A stretch of DNA of 61,461 bases from Sporodiniella umbellata (taxonomy: Eukaryota; Mucoromycota; Mucoromycetes; Mucorales; Rhizopodaceae), in NCBI GenBank assembly GCA_025677835.1, contig JAIXMR010000135.1, positions 1 to 61,461 of the forward strand. Reading direction: 5' to 3'. A model generated the notes under the pieces. It was given only the letters and a program-made list of their open reading frames with translations. It did not search any database and was not told where the DNA came from. Of this stretch, positions 33,547 through 44,629 are shown piece after piece. A program made the translations under genes and the position numbers. Position 1 is the first letter of the stretch. Every line of letters begins with the position of its first letter.

Positions 33547-36500
33547 TTAGAGAGAAGAAAGAGTTGTTTCAAACGTGCCTCAAGCACATGAATTGATAAA
33601 GAGATCCGGTCACGGTTGTACAAAACCTGATGTCTTTGCTTTTAAATCGTAAACAATAGAACGTTCGCTACAATTTTTTTTTAAATATTATATTTTGTAG
33701 CTCGCTGAAAGATGACTAAACAAATAGTAGTTTTCTTTAGAAATCCATGCTGGTTTTAACCTCATTACACGTGCAAACGCGGGCATGTGTTTGAATCAAA
33801 GTAGATACTTGTGAGTGTGAAGTGTAGATCTTTATTGTCATCAAGATTATTCAATTTGTTCAAGTATGGGTATAAGCACATATATGTATACATACTTAAA
33901 GTCCTTTACCATAGCTTTTTACCTAGTTATCATAAAAAAAACTATCGGCTATAAATGCCCTAAAAAATACTATAATTAATCAAAATGAGATTACAAATGT
34001 TACACTTCCACAGAAAAACTGGCAAATTTAGAAACCCCATGGAATACACCAGATACAGTCAAACCTATGGGAATTGACGTTTTCACAAAAATAATTGGCA
34101 GAAACTGAAAAATAAATGTCATAGACTCAATTCTTTTTGTCAACAATATATGTCTAAATAATACAGAGATTTGTATTTAAAAACCAAGGCTTTCTAAAAT
34201 AGGAGTCAAATTTTTTATTTGGGAATGCTCAAGCAAAGCTTCCCACTATCGCTTGGTGCACGTAGTGATACATCACCGATTTTTCCACAAATAAGCGTGC
34301 TCTCATCTATACAAACTTCTTTTTTGTTACATTGCAACGCAAAGGATGCTTCGATCTTTGGTTGCTCAAAGCTTAGACGTCAGCCTTGTTCTCATGTCAA
34401 AGGCAAACTATGCGATGTAAAGTCCTTCCTTCTGTCATAAACCGTTTCAGGCCCGTTCTGACCAAACCTCGCCATCGATAGATCTGTATCCTGTTTCATT
34501 AGTTCTACTCCTTTCTTCTCTATCAACTTCAGTGTGTGTCCCATTTTTCCTTCTCCAGTGTCTCCTCTGAAAATTGTGGTGATCTGTGTTTAACTCATTA
34601 ATATTATTTTAATATACGTATATCCATATACAATAGTTAAAGAACTATAAACTTATCTATCTAGTTGTACTATAAAACGTCACAAGTACAACATCTGGTT
34701 ACATGAGTATTTTGATTGAACAACTCGAATAAAGTTTACTGGATGCCTTTATTTATTAATGGTAGTAGGTGTATAAATAATGACAAGTAATGTGAAAAAT
34801 ACGCCTCTTTTTATTGAATACTGTTCTTCACTCAAGTCATCATCAGAGCCATCACATTTATAATTACTAAACCATAACGGCTTTTGGATATGGTTCTTTT
34901 TGGTTTCGTAATAGCTTTCGTCGATACCGTTTTTCTTAAACTATTTTTCATATCAGCGCAAAAATCATATCTAGGGATACATTTGTGATGAGATATAGAC
35001 AATTTATGTCTATAAAAACTAAGTACCTTGAAACACTTTATTGATTTAACGTAAGACTTGATGGTCTGGAAACTATTGGGGACATCCGTATCCTTACCTT
35101 TTCAACCACACACCAACGTATTAATTTAGGCAAATATTCTTGGCTAAAAAGACAAAAGAATTGAGCTTGTGATATTTGTTTTTCCTTTCACCCAATCGGT
35201 TTTAAAAGTGACACTTATTTTTGTGAAAACGCCAATTCCTATAAGCTTGACTATTTGCTACATACAGTCTAGTAGTTTCAGTGGAAATCAACTGCTAAAT
35301 TTAACCCATTTTTAAAAGTATACCTTGCTTCAAAAGTACAGCTGTATTTTTAGATTTTTTTTTTCTTATTTACACAAAGGGATGCGATTGTTGAAGTTGA
35401 ATATTCTTGTCTTAGTATATATATAAACAATTTTGATTCAAAATAAGGCTCTATGATAGAAGAACGACATTGATAGTGGATAATCGTCTTCTAGGTTATA
35501 CATATAATTTGGCTAGCAAATCAACGAAAAGACCGTAGAGGAAGAATCGCGTATTTTTTTTTGGAAATACAAAAAATAGTCTGCTTATCAAAGTTACTTT
35601 TATTTTAGCAGGTTGTTAAAGTTTTTGAAAATCTATACACGTACACCCTGGCCGTTCACAAAGCGTTTATTATCCAAGTGCTTCAAAACCGTATTTAGTA
35701 CTCAAATTGGAAATCAAAAAGATTAAGCAAGTTCTCCCACATACAAATGCCCTGTATTGTTTGAAGGGTGATCAGTTTTGTACTTGAGCAAAACCAAAAG
35801 CGGCTCAAAAATTAGTTACTATCGGGACTTTCTAAAGGAAATGGCTCTAATTCTGGTCTCTTTACAATCAGGAAAAGCATTTTACGCGACCTGGAAAAAC
35901 CAACAGTCAATTACTCTAAGAAATTGAAAGGGTTCTTTGAAATCTTTTATTTAGGCTCTCTCTAAAAAGCCTATATATTTGACCTTGTAGAAATCTGAAA
36001 GACCTAGAAAGAGTGTTTTTGTTGCTAGTAAAAAAAAAACGCCTTACTAAAAATATAATACTTTGGGTCTTTCGTTAATTACAAACCAATACCCGATTCG
36101 CTAAACAAAAGAAAAAAGACAGTGTGACGATCTACATACTTTTTTCATAAGAGCACTTATCATAGACGGTATATGGTAACTGAACAAGTAGTTTGTAGCT
36201 GTGACAACTTCTGCTCTTTACAAATTTTGACAGCTAGCCATCAAAGCCAAATGCGATCATAGTACTAACGGGGTATAGATGTGTATGTTTGCTATCACAT
36301 TCTCTCTTCTTTAATATTCTTAGATATGTATATACAGAGACAGCCACAGCGTTCATGTTTGGGTTTTTTATCTCAAGCAAATAAAAGATTCTTTTTTGTG
36401 GAAAAAAAAAGGTTTGCCGAGAAATACGCACTGACCGTGTAAAATCGGAACAAAGTTATATACTTTGTACTTTTTAGTTTCCATTTGACAGTAAGCCGTT

Positions 36501-36570
36501 GTAGCTTCTTATTATTTTATTTTACATAAAAGTCAACAGTAATCATATTGTTTTTTTTTCTGTTAAGTAT
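33547..36570. other. Gene-poor spacer with coding-like relics
   Basis: Three kilobases without an assignable gene. On the minus strand 34400-34572 reads MGHTLKLIEKKGVELMKQDT then DLSMARFGQNGPETVYDRRKDF, and in the same frame, after two stops, 34220-34390 reads FEQPKIEASFALQCNKKEVC then KIGDVSLRAPSDSGKLCLSI. Also on the minus strand, about 34760-34960 reads GIDESYYETKKNHIQKPLWF then CDGSDDDLSEEQYS. These look like fragments of real proteins but I cannot name them; they may be dead mobile-element genes. The rest is AT-rich noncoding. Confidence 0.35.
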
Positions 36571-36937
36571 CTACATAGCGCTGTTTCTCAAATCTTCGAG
36601 TCTTTTTACGATAAACAAGCTGGTGTCGAGGAAACGGTCGACACAGTTGGCTAAACAGGCTTCTTCGCTGCGATCTAACTTGTTGTTGACCTTACTAATG
36701 CATTTGTCCTATTCCATTGTTGAGATCATTATTACTATTTTCAATGATTGTTCAATTGTCATACCCAACAGTTGTCAGTTAAAGAGTGAACAGTTTGTTG
36801 AACGCGAGCCTTGGCTTGTTCGGCTTCAAGAAACTAATTGACCAATAGTTTTAGATTTTCCTTTAAAAAATTGATATATGTACTTGGCTAAGTTCACGTT
36901 GTTCGTTTTCCGAGAATTGAAGTTGAGGTTGAGACAT
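36571..36937 (-). CDS. TIM8: Mitochondrial small TIM chaperone Tim8
   Basis: Three short exons on the minus strand, 36937-36884, 36833-36765 and 36708-36571, give 86 residues, the length of yeast Tim8 (87). Splicing restores the twin CX3C motif: C-W-D-K-C, then 15 residues later C-L-A-N-C, followed by VDRFLDTSLFIVKRLEDLRN. The N-terminus is MSQPQLQFSENEQRELSQ. Both introns have consensus GT-AG ends and sizes of 50 and 56 nt. Tim8 with Tim13 forms a hexamer in the intermembrane space that escorts hydrophobic precursors such as Tim23 to TIM22. No exon is long enough to stand out as an open frame, and the opposite strand has a longer, spurious frame at 36548-36841. Confidence 0.9.
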
Positions 36938-37509
36938 ATTTATAACTAAAAGAAAAGCTATTTCTAGGACCCCCGCTCACTTCTATTCTTCTGAGGGACG
37001 ACTTGAACAAATGTGGCTTAGATTTGTATGTGGTTTGAAATGTAAGACTTAAGGCATAATAATAACAAAATAAGATGTTTTAAAGCGACTACAAATGAGT
37101 GCGGTTGAGAAAATTATTCAGAAACAAAGGCTTGGATGTGATCGCATTTATATACATAAAGCTTTACTAATGGTTTATTGCATAATTTATCAGCCGTTGG
37201 TATTGATAAGGCTAACTTTTGAAGAGGTTTTCAAAGATAAACACGATTTTTCTTGTCAATGAGCAGCATACAAACACTGGTATTTGAAGAAAAAGCTATG
37301 ACAGAAATGGTTTTATCAGTCAAAGTGGAGCACAAACAAGAGTAGTTGCCTGTAGAAAATATATAGTGAATTTTATTGTAGTGTATTATTTCATCCACCA
37401 ATCAAAGCTGTCTTTATGCCGCAGCAGAAGGTGACTGCGGCATATCTTCCTAAATTCAATCAAATAAATGGAGCGTTTTTTCTCCTTTTTTCGCTTATAC
37501 AAAACTCTT
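36938..37509. other. TIM8-FAP1 divergent spacer
   Basis: Head-to-head intergenic region serving as promoter for TIM8 (minus) and the NF-X1-type gene (plus). AT-rich; no open frame or repeat of note. An in-frame upstream ATG at 37468 could extend the NF-X1 protein by 14 residues. Confidence 0.5.
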
Positions 37510-38157
37510 ATGACCCACAACGAAAGTGGCACTACTGAGGCTAATGTCGTAATTTCAGAAATGCCTGCTGCAAATAATAGTGCTACTAGCTCAAAACCTC
37601 GAAAGCCCAGAAAGAATCAAGATAAAAAGAAGCAAGCCGAAAAAAATCCAGAGGGCACTACGGAAAAGAAAAAGAAGACAAGAGCTCCAAAAAACAATAC
37701 AGAAGCCTCTAAAGAAAAAGTGGGTGAGAGTTCCAACAAACCTTTGGATGAGGACAGTAAAGAAGGTCAAGTAGAAAAAAAAAGAAGGAAAAGAAAACCC
37801 AAAGCCTTTCAGCAAAGCGAAATTGGCGAAACTAAGCTACAACCATCTTACTTCAAAAACCGTACACAAGGGCAACTGACTTTAGAAAGTAACGACACCA
37901 GTAGTAGTAGTAATGGAAACGGTGATAAACAGGCGAAAAAAAACAAAGGAAAGCAAAAAGGACCAACCATACTACCTTTGCCTCTTGGAGAACGTGACAT
38001 GGCTACCACTTTAATACATGACTTGAAAAACTCGGTCTATGAGTGCATGATTTGTATGGATGTTATAAAACCTGCTCACCATACATGGGGATGTGATTGC
38101 TGTTGGGCTGTGTTTCATTTGAACTGTATACAGTCATGGTCAAGTAAATCGTTAAAA

Positions 38158-38188
<31 letters not shown>

Positions 38189-41131
38189 GAAAAAGAAACT
38201 GGATTCAAACATCCTGTAAACCTTTTTTTTTTTTTTCTGCTATTAGATACATCGTCAAATAAAATGATTACTCAATGGAGATGCCCTGGATGCCAGAGCA
38301 GCCGAACAGCGATACCGAAAGATTACATTTGCTTTTGTGGTAAACAACGTAACCCTGAGCCATCCAAATATCGCACCCCTCACAGTTGCCACCAATTGTG
38401 TAAAAAGCATAAATCTTGTCCCCATGAATGCATTTTGTAAGTAATTGAAATTTGTTTTGAATGTTCAGCCGTTCATTTTTGTTTCTATATCAATAGGCCA
38501 TGTCATCCTGGACCATGCCCTCCTTGTAACTCTATGGGGCCAATCAGAAAATGCTTTTGTGGAAAAACAACGCAGCAAAAGCAATGCACAAATACCGATT
38601 ATTCGACACCAGGCTTTGCTTGTGATATTGTGTGTGAGGCAATGTTGGGATGTGGAAAGCATAGATGTAAAGAAAATTGCCACCCAGGCTTGTGTCCGCC
38701 TTGTTCAGTAGAAGAGACGCAGGCATGCTATTGCGGAAAACACCAGAAAAAGGCACGCTGTGGCAGCGGAAAATACGTTCGAATCGGAGAGCATATTGGG
38801 AGCTATAACTGCGAAGAGAAATGCCAGACGTAAGCCCCGATAAATTTTGCAAAAAGATGTATTTGCTTATGGTATTTTCTTAGCTTTTACAACTGTGAAA
38901 AACACGCCTGTAACAAACCTTGTCATCCTTGTACAGCAAATACACAAACTTGTCCATTTGATCCTTCTTTAATTACTACGTGCCCCTGTGGATCTCAAAC
39001 TGTTTTAGACCTTACCCAAAACCGAAATCGTACTTCATGTACTGACCCTATACCAACTTGTTCTTCCAAATGTAACAAAAAACTTCCCTGTGGACACTTG
39101 TGTCAAGACGTGTGTCATACCGGTGAATGCTCTCCATGCACAATGACTGTTCAAGTATCTTGTAGATGCCAAATGAATCAGTTTGAAAAAACATGCTCTG
39201 AAGTATGCGAAGCCGCTGGCGGCGAACCTCCTTTATGTACTAGAGTTTGTAAAGCAGGAAGAAACTGCGGCCGCCACCAGTGTGGCGCTGTTTGTTGCCC
39301 TGCAGTTAAAGTTAATGGAAAAAGTAGAAAAGGAACTGAATTTTTGCATGATTGTTCTAATACTTGTAACAAATTACTTTCGTGTGGTATTCATGACTGC
39401 CAAGAAAGATGCCATAAGGGAAAATGTCCCCCTTGCTTAGGTAAGTCATATTGCAACATTGAAAAAATTGCTTATTCTCATTAAATAGAGGCTGTATTTG
39501 AGGATGTTACTTGCCACTGTAATCGTACACGATTGGAACCGCCAGTACGCTGCGGAACAAAGCTCCCTGACTGTCAATACTCATGTATTCGCCCCAACCC
39601 CTGTGGTCACGTCCGATTCCTTAACCATAATTGCCATCCTGATGAAGAACCGTGTCCTCCGTGTCCAGTTTTGGTTTCTAGACATTGTCAATGTGGGAAA
39701 ACAGAGCTCAAAAACGTGCCTTGTTATCGTGAGTCGCCAAGATGCGGAAGACCGTGTGAGAGCCCTCTTCCCTGCGGAAAGCATCTTTGTCCAAAAACAT
39801 GTCACAATGGGCCATGCGTAACAGAAAACGAGACTTGCACACAGTATTGTAACGACTCTAGATCCTGTGGTCATCCTTGTAAAGAAAGATGTCACAATGG
39901 ATCAGCCTGCCCTGAGAAAGAACCCTGCACAAACAGAATTAAGGCTAGCTGTAAATGCGGACAAAACACTATGGAAATACCCTGTAATGCAACAGCAGAG
40001 TCCTCTGGTTCCAAAAAGCTGCTTGAGTGCAACGATTTTTGTGCCAAGGTGCTCCGTAACCGTCGTTTGGCTATGGCTTTAGATATTAAACGAGATGATT
40101 TTGGTACTTCAAGCCTTTCTTTAGATGATCTTGGATATTACGACGACACTTTGCGTGACTTTTATAGTGGAAATAGGGCATGGTGTCGATCAATGGAAAT
40201 GAGCCTGATTGAATTCACAAGAGACAGCGCTAAGAAAACTTCTCATCTGCGTCCTATGAGAAGTGAATATCGCCAATTTATTCATCGATACGCTGTTCAT
40301 TTCAACATAGCTACAGAAGCAATTGATGCAGAACCAAAGAGAAGCGTTATTCTTCGCAAAACATTGGGTCCCTGTAGAATTCCTCCCATCCTTCTATCCA
40401 AGGCTATTACCAACCCAGCTTTAAATCGGCCACCTCAAACAATAGAAGCAGCAATCTCAGGCGAAATAATAAAGACTACAAAACAACCTGTGAATGCGAT
40501 TTATCTCTCTGATATGGCCTTTGGTTTAACGAAGATAGAATTGGATGCCGAGCTAGTGATGATATGTAAGATGGGCGATCAATCCGTTTCTTTTAATTCA
40601 ACATGGGTGAATGAGAACGACGCTGTAGTAGTACCTTCTATAGTTGATGCCATTTCAATGGACGAAAAAGAGAATACTATATGGCTTTTAAAAAAGATTA
40701 TAAAGAATGCTTTTGTCAGCAATGAAGATTCCAAAAAGAAAGCTTCACGAGTAGACTGCTGTTGGGTCAATCAAAAGGGCGAGATAACATGGAGCGAAAA
40801 GCAAGCTTTCAAAAATGATGACACACACACAATCAATGACAGAACTAACAACACGCGTTCTGTTAATTCTTTTGAAGCCCTTAGTAATACCGAAGATGAC
40901 GGATGGCTTCGAGTTGGCGAAGTCAACCCATATAAAATAGCAAAGGATGCTTGGAAAGAAGAACTAAACAAATCGCCTGTTTTTTCCAAGAATAATGCAG
41001 TAGAAAACGAGAATGAAGATAGTGAAGATAACAGTCTATCTGAAACACCTGTAGTTATAAACAAAAAGGAGCTTAAGGGCTCTAACTCTGAGTCTGACGA
41101 TTGGGAACTTTTAGCTGATGAAAAAAATTAA
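37510..41131 (+). CDS. FAP1: NF-X1-type zinc finger protein (FAP1/NFX1)
   Basis: Five exons, 37510-38158, 38247-38436, 38497-38829, 38884-39440 and 39489-41131, give 1123 residues, like human NFX1 (1120). Order: Lys-rich disordered head; a RING-type finger starting ECMICMDVI with CDCCWAVFHLNC, completed in exon 2 by WRCPGCQ; then a long series of Cys/His-rich NF-X1 repeats of the form CGKHxCxxxCHxGxCPPC (for example CGKHRCKENCHPGLCPPC); an R3H domain (LRDFYSGNRAWCRSMEMSLI, then YRQFIHRYAVHF); and an acidic tail ending SDDWELLADEKN. Yeast Fap1 interacts with FKBP12 and is linked to rapamycin resistance; NFX1 proteins bind nucleic acid and act as E3-like regulators. Intron 1 starts GT followed by 28 A. 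Confidence 0.94.
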
Positions 41132-41724
41132 TAAAACATGAAAGCTTGCAATCTTTTGACCAAAAGTACCATAAGAATTATTAACAGCAGTATTTGAACG
41201 CTCAAAATCAGAGCTTCTTTTTTTTTCTTAAAAAAAAACCTTGATCAGATATCTGAAGCGATGCCAAAACGCATACACTACTTTTAATACGATCACTTCT
41301 TGTATATAACTGTTTAAGATAGAATGCTTACAACTAGAAATCTTGTTGTGGTTTGAAAACAAAAATAAAGAATACTGATGCTTTTCGGTTAAAAAAGGTA
41401 TTTAGCAGCATATCTTGGTTTGTCTATATATAAACACGTAAGCCGCGGTCAGTACTATTTGATCTTCTAAAAAAATACATGACTTAATGTGCTATCGCAC
41501 GCGAATCTTTTAAACAGTCTTGACGTATTTTTGAAAGACAGAATTAAGAGCTTACTTCATAGTGACCTTTTTTCTATCTCTTAAAGCGGCTTCAAACTGC
41601 TAAGCAATGAAAAAATAGCTCCGGAGTCAAACGAATGACTTACTCTTAAGACTGTCACTTTTTTTTGGTGCTGACAATAAATTTGTGCGGCTTTTTGGCT
41701 GTGATCTTTACTTTGATATACACC
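41132..41724. other. Intergenic, nothing recognised
   Basis: AT-rich spacer holding the FAP1 3' end (AATAAA just past the stop) and the promoter of the NAB-like gene. A short hairpin-like A/T tract lies near 41219-41240. No gene seen. Confidence 0.45.
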
Positions 41725-42891
41725 ATGACAACCGCTTTGCCAACAATAAAGGAATTTCTAAAATCAATAAACTTGGAACAGTATCATGAAGCGCTTCTTA
41801 ATTCAGGTGCAAATGAACAGGATCTCGAGTTAATGATTCAGTTCAATGATCAAGAGCTCAGCGAATTTACATCGTCTTTAGACATGTTGCCATTTCATTC
41901 CATTACCTTTAAAAACGGCATACGAAAACTAAAAGACAATTTTGCCTTCGTAAGCTATTTTTTTTTCTTAAAAGCCCCCCTCCTATCTTTTGCTTTTCCC
42001 ATCTTTATTATTATTATTCTCGCGAAAACCAAGTTGGTGTTAACTCTTGATATAGAATAAGTCTGATACCGCTACCCCCTTAGAAGTACGATACAATAAG
42101 TTTTGGACCATCATTTTTTGTTTCATTCGACTTCTTATTTTGAAAAGTTAGATATAGTTTCTTTTCAAGCTACTATTTATGGAAGACATCAAAGCAGAGC
42201 ATTAACTAACTACGAAAAAGCCATTAATGAAGCTGCTATAAACCTAGCCCTCAAAGACCCTCTATTATTGTCAAAAAAGGGTGATCTTTTTAAAAGAGCA
42301 AAAAAAAAACTTTTAAATGACGGATTTGTATATAAAAGAGGGAAGAGTCGTTCAAAACTTACTGGTGAAACCTCTCAGCCATCTTTGCAACGACAACTAT
42401 CGCTACCAAAGCGAAGAGAAAACGCTGAACGCGTGTCATTAGAAAGGCAAGAAAATATCAGGTGTCTAGAAAGAAAGGTAGAGGATATTTTAAGAGTAAG
42501 ACAGTTAGCCGAAAATGAGCTGGAAGCCGGCTCATACGACGCCAACAATCAAAGACAGACGATGGAAGCTAAAATCGTAGAATATGAAGACGAAAAACGA
42601 CAATTGACGCGCCAAATAAGCAAACTGAGGGCACAAGAGAGAAAACATAAATGGTACTACAGACGCAAATCTGGAAAACACATTGAGCGGAGCAGTAGTG
42701 GCAGTCAGACAGCAGATGATGAATTCGGCTCTCAACCACTTTTATCATTCAACAGTAATGAAGGAGAAGAAGAAGGGGAGGAGGAAGGAGAAGAGGAAGA
42801 TCGATCATTTTCAGTCTATTCTGTCGATACAGCTCTTTGTATGAGAGAAAGCGATGTACGAGAAACTAACCTAAATAAAAATTTGCCTTAG
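41725..42891 (+). CDS. NAB-like (SAM-fold) domain protein
   Basis: Exon 1 is 41725-41949 and the last exon runs to 42891; I tentatively add 42056-42085 and begin the last exon at 42148, for 332 residues. The N-terminal 70 residues (IKEFLKSINLEQYHEALLNS; then DMLPFHSITFKNGIRKLK) resemble the SAM-like NCD1 domain of NGFI-A-binding proteins. The next block, ATIYGRHQSRALTNYEKAIN through KDPLLLSKKGDLFKRAKKKL and GFVYKRGKSRSK, looks like a conserved basic domain. A coiled coil (ERQENIRCLERKVEDILRVR; EYEDEKRQLTRQISKLRAQE) and an acidic EEEGEEEGEEE run follow. NAB proteins are transcriptional co-regulators; a nuclear role here is inference. The middle splice sites are uncertain. Confidence 0.65.
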
Positions 42892-43348
42892 AATCGTATT
42901 TACTAGATTTGTATTTCTCCGGACTATACCTATGCTATAATGGGCATTGAAAAAACGACTCTTCTTAGGAAAGGTTTTAGATTGACCCATTCTTTGTCTT
43001 CAGTGTAAAAAAAAAGTATATCTACCTGTATTTTTATTTCGATAAAAAAAAAGCCAAAGTAATAGGCAGTTAGTAAATAATGATGTAAAAGTATCAACGT
43101 ATGCTAGTTTAAAGAAAGCTTTGAATGCGTAAAATTACAAAAAGGGTCAAGAATAGAAAATATCAGATCGCTTAGCAGTGACATTACGTTCGATTTCAGT
43201 AGAACTAGATCATATTCTCCTAAAACACAAATAGCTTGTAAATTGCTTACAAACAACTTATAAACTTTTTTTTTATTTAAACCTTACAACTACGAAAAAT
43301 ACCTTTACTTTCTTTTTGAAATAATAGTACAAAGAAATACAAGTACCG
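42892..43348. other. Intergenic, nothing recognised
   Basis: AT-rich spacer between two plus-strand genes; a pyrimidine-rich tract near 43266-43280 precedes the ankyrin gene. No RNA gene or repeat seen. Confidence 0.45.
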
Positions 43349-44572
43349 ATGGCTCAATTCCTTAAATATGAGCATCTACCTCTTCCACCTATACCTAATA
43401 CAAACTGCAAAAGAAGACACAAATCCATTACTAAAACTGAAGGCCCCATTACTCAAATAAAGCCTGATTTTACAATCAAAAAAAATACACCACATCGAAA
43501 CATAAAAAGGAGAAGCTATAGTTACAACAATAAAATAACAACGGACAAATTTGATCCTGATCGTAAGGCATACCTGAGGCCAACAAATGTTTTAAAATCT
43601 GATAAAGAGATAGGTTTTTTTCTAAGTTCTAAAAGTTTCTGGACAATAATTGCCCAAGGAAAGCAAAACCAAGATAAAATGGATAGATTAGTGAGGTAGA
43701 TACATGATTTGTATGGCTGTATCACTAAAAGCCTTCATAGGAGATATTTTGAGGCCGGAGGAAATCCAAATGTGGCTAGACTCCATAGACCAATTGATAG
43801 GCTAAAGGTGGGGTACAGCTTAGTACATGCATTAGTTTTGGCAGGATCTACAGAATCCCTAGAAATTGCCCTTCAAGCAGGGGCAAACCCCAATTACACT
43901 CCAGCTACTGAAAACCCAGGTGATATGATTTCCCCTTTAGTACTTGCTGCTAGAGAAAAAAGCATAGACTCAGTACAGCTACTTGTTATATATGGTGCTC
44001 GTTTATTTCATTCTAAAGGCGCACTAGGAGAAGGCCCGCTTCATGCTGCTGTTTTTTCCAATTCAGAAAATATTGTGTATTATTTGTTAAAAAAATCGCA
44101 GAACCATTTACTCAAAACAACCGACTTCACAGGTGCAACGCCGCTTCACTACGCAGCTATGAAAGGCAGATGTCGTATAGTTTTGTTGTTTATAAAAAAG
44201 GGTCTCTTAGATCTCAATTGTCAAGATAACAATGGAGATATACCACTTCACTACGCTATTCGACATCGTAGATTGAATATGGTGAAATTGCTAATTGAGA
44301 TGAGTACCAATACGCACATAAACGTTTCAGATTTACTGAAGCTGGCTAAGAAAAACAACGCCGGAGCGATTGCGCACTATTTAAGACAAATAGAGGTCGA
44401 CGTTTTAAATACTAAAAAAGTGGACTCAACAAAGGTGTGTTCGGAGAACAGCAAAAGCGAATGCAAATACGGATGTATATGCGTTTACAATATTGGAAAG
44501 CTTTTTAAAAAACATGTGGTAACAAAAGCACACCGGCTAATAAAAAAAAATGAAATTATAACTATTCTGTGA
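43349..44572 (+). CDS. Ankyrin-repeat protein
   Basis: Two exons, 43349-43695 and 43741-44572, separated by a 45-nt intron, give 392 residues. The N-terminal 110 residues are basic and unstructured (KRRHKSITKTE; HRNIKRRSYSYNN). From about 120 there are five or so ankyrin repeats: RRYFEAGGNPNVARLHRPID, GYSLVHALVLAGSTESLEIA, SPLVLAAREKSIDSVQLLVI, GPLHAAVFSNSENIVYYLL, TPLHYAAMKGRCRIVLLFIK, IPLHYAIRHRRLNMVKLLIE. A short Cys-rich tail (SECKYGCICVYN) follows. Ankyrin repeats bind proteins; no catalytic domain or partner is visible. It converges on the kinase gene, with 57 nt between stops. Confidence 0.85.
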
Positions 44573-44629
44573 GCCTTTTTTTTTTAAAAAAAAAAAACTG
44601 ACAGCTATTCAACGAGGCAAAATATACAA

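Noticed and set aside
34219..34440. 73-codon plus-strand ORF
   Set aside because: It is antisense to a more protein-like minus-strand relic and has no family match.
36548..36841. 97-codon plus-strand frame with a hydrophobic start
   Set aside because: It overlaps TIM8 on the other strand; the spliced TIM8 product is a clear family match, this frame is not.
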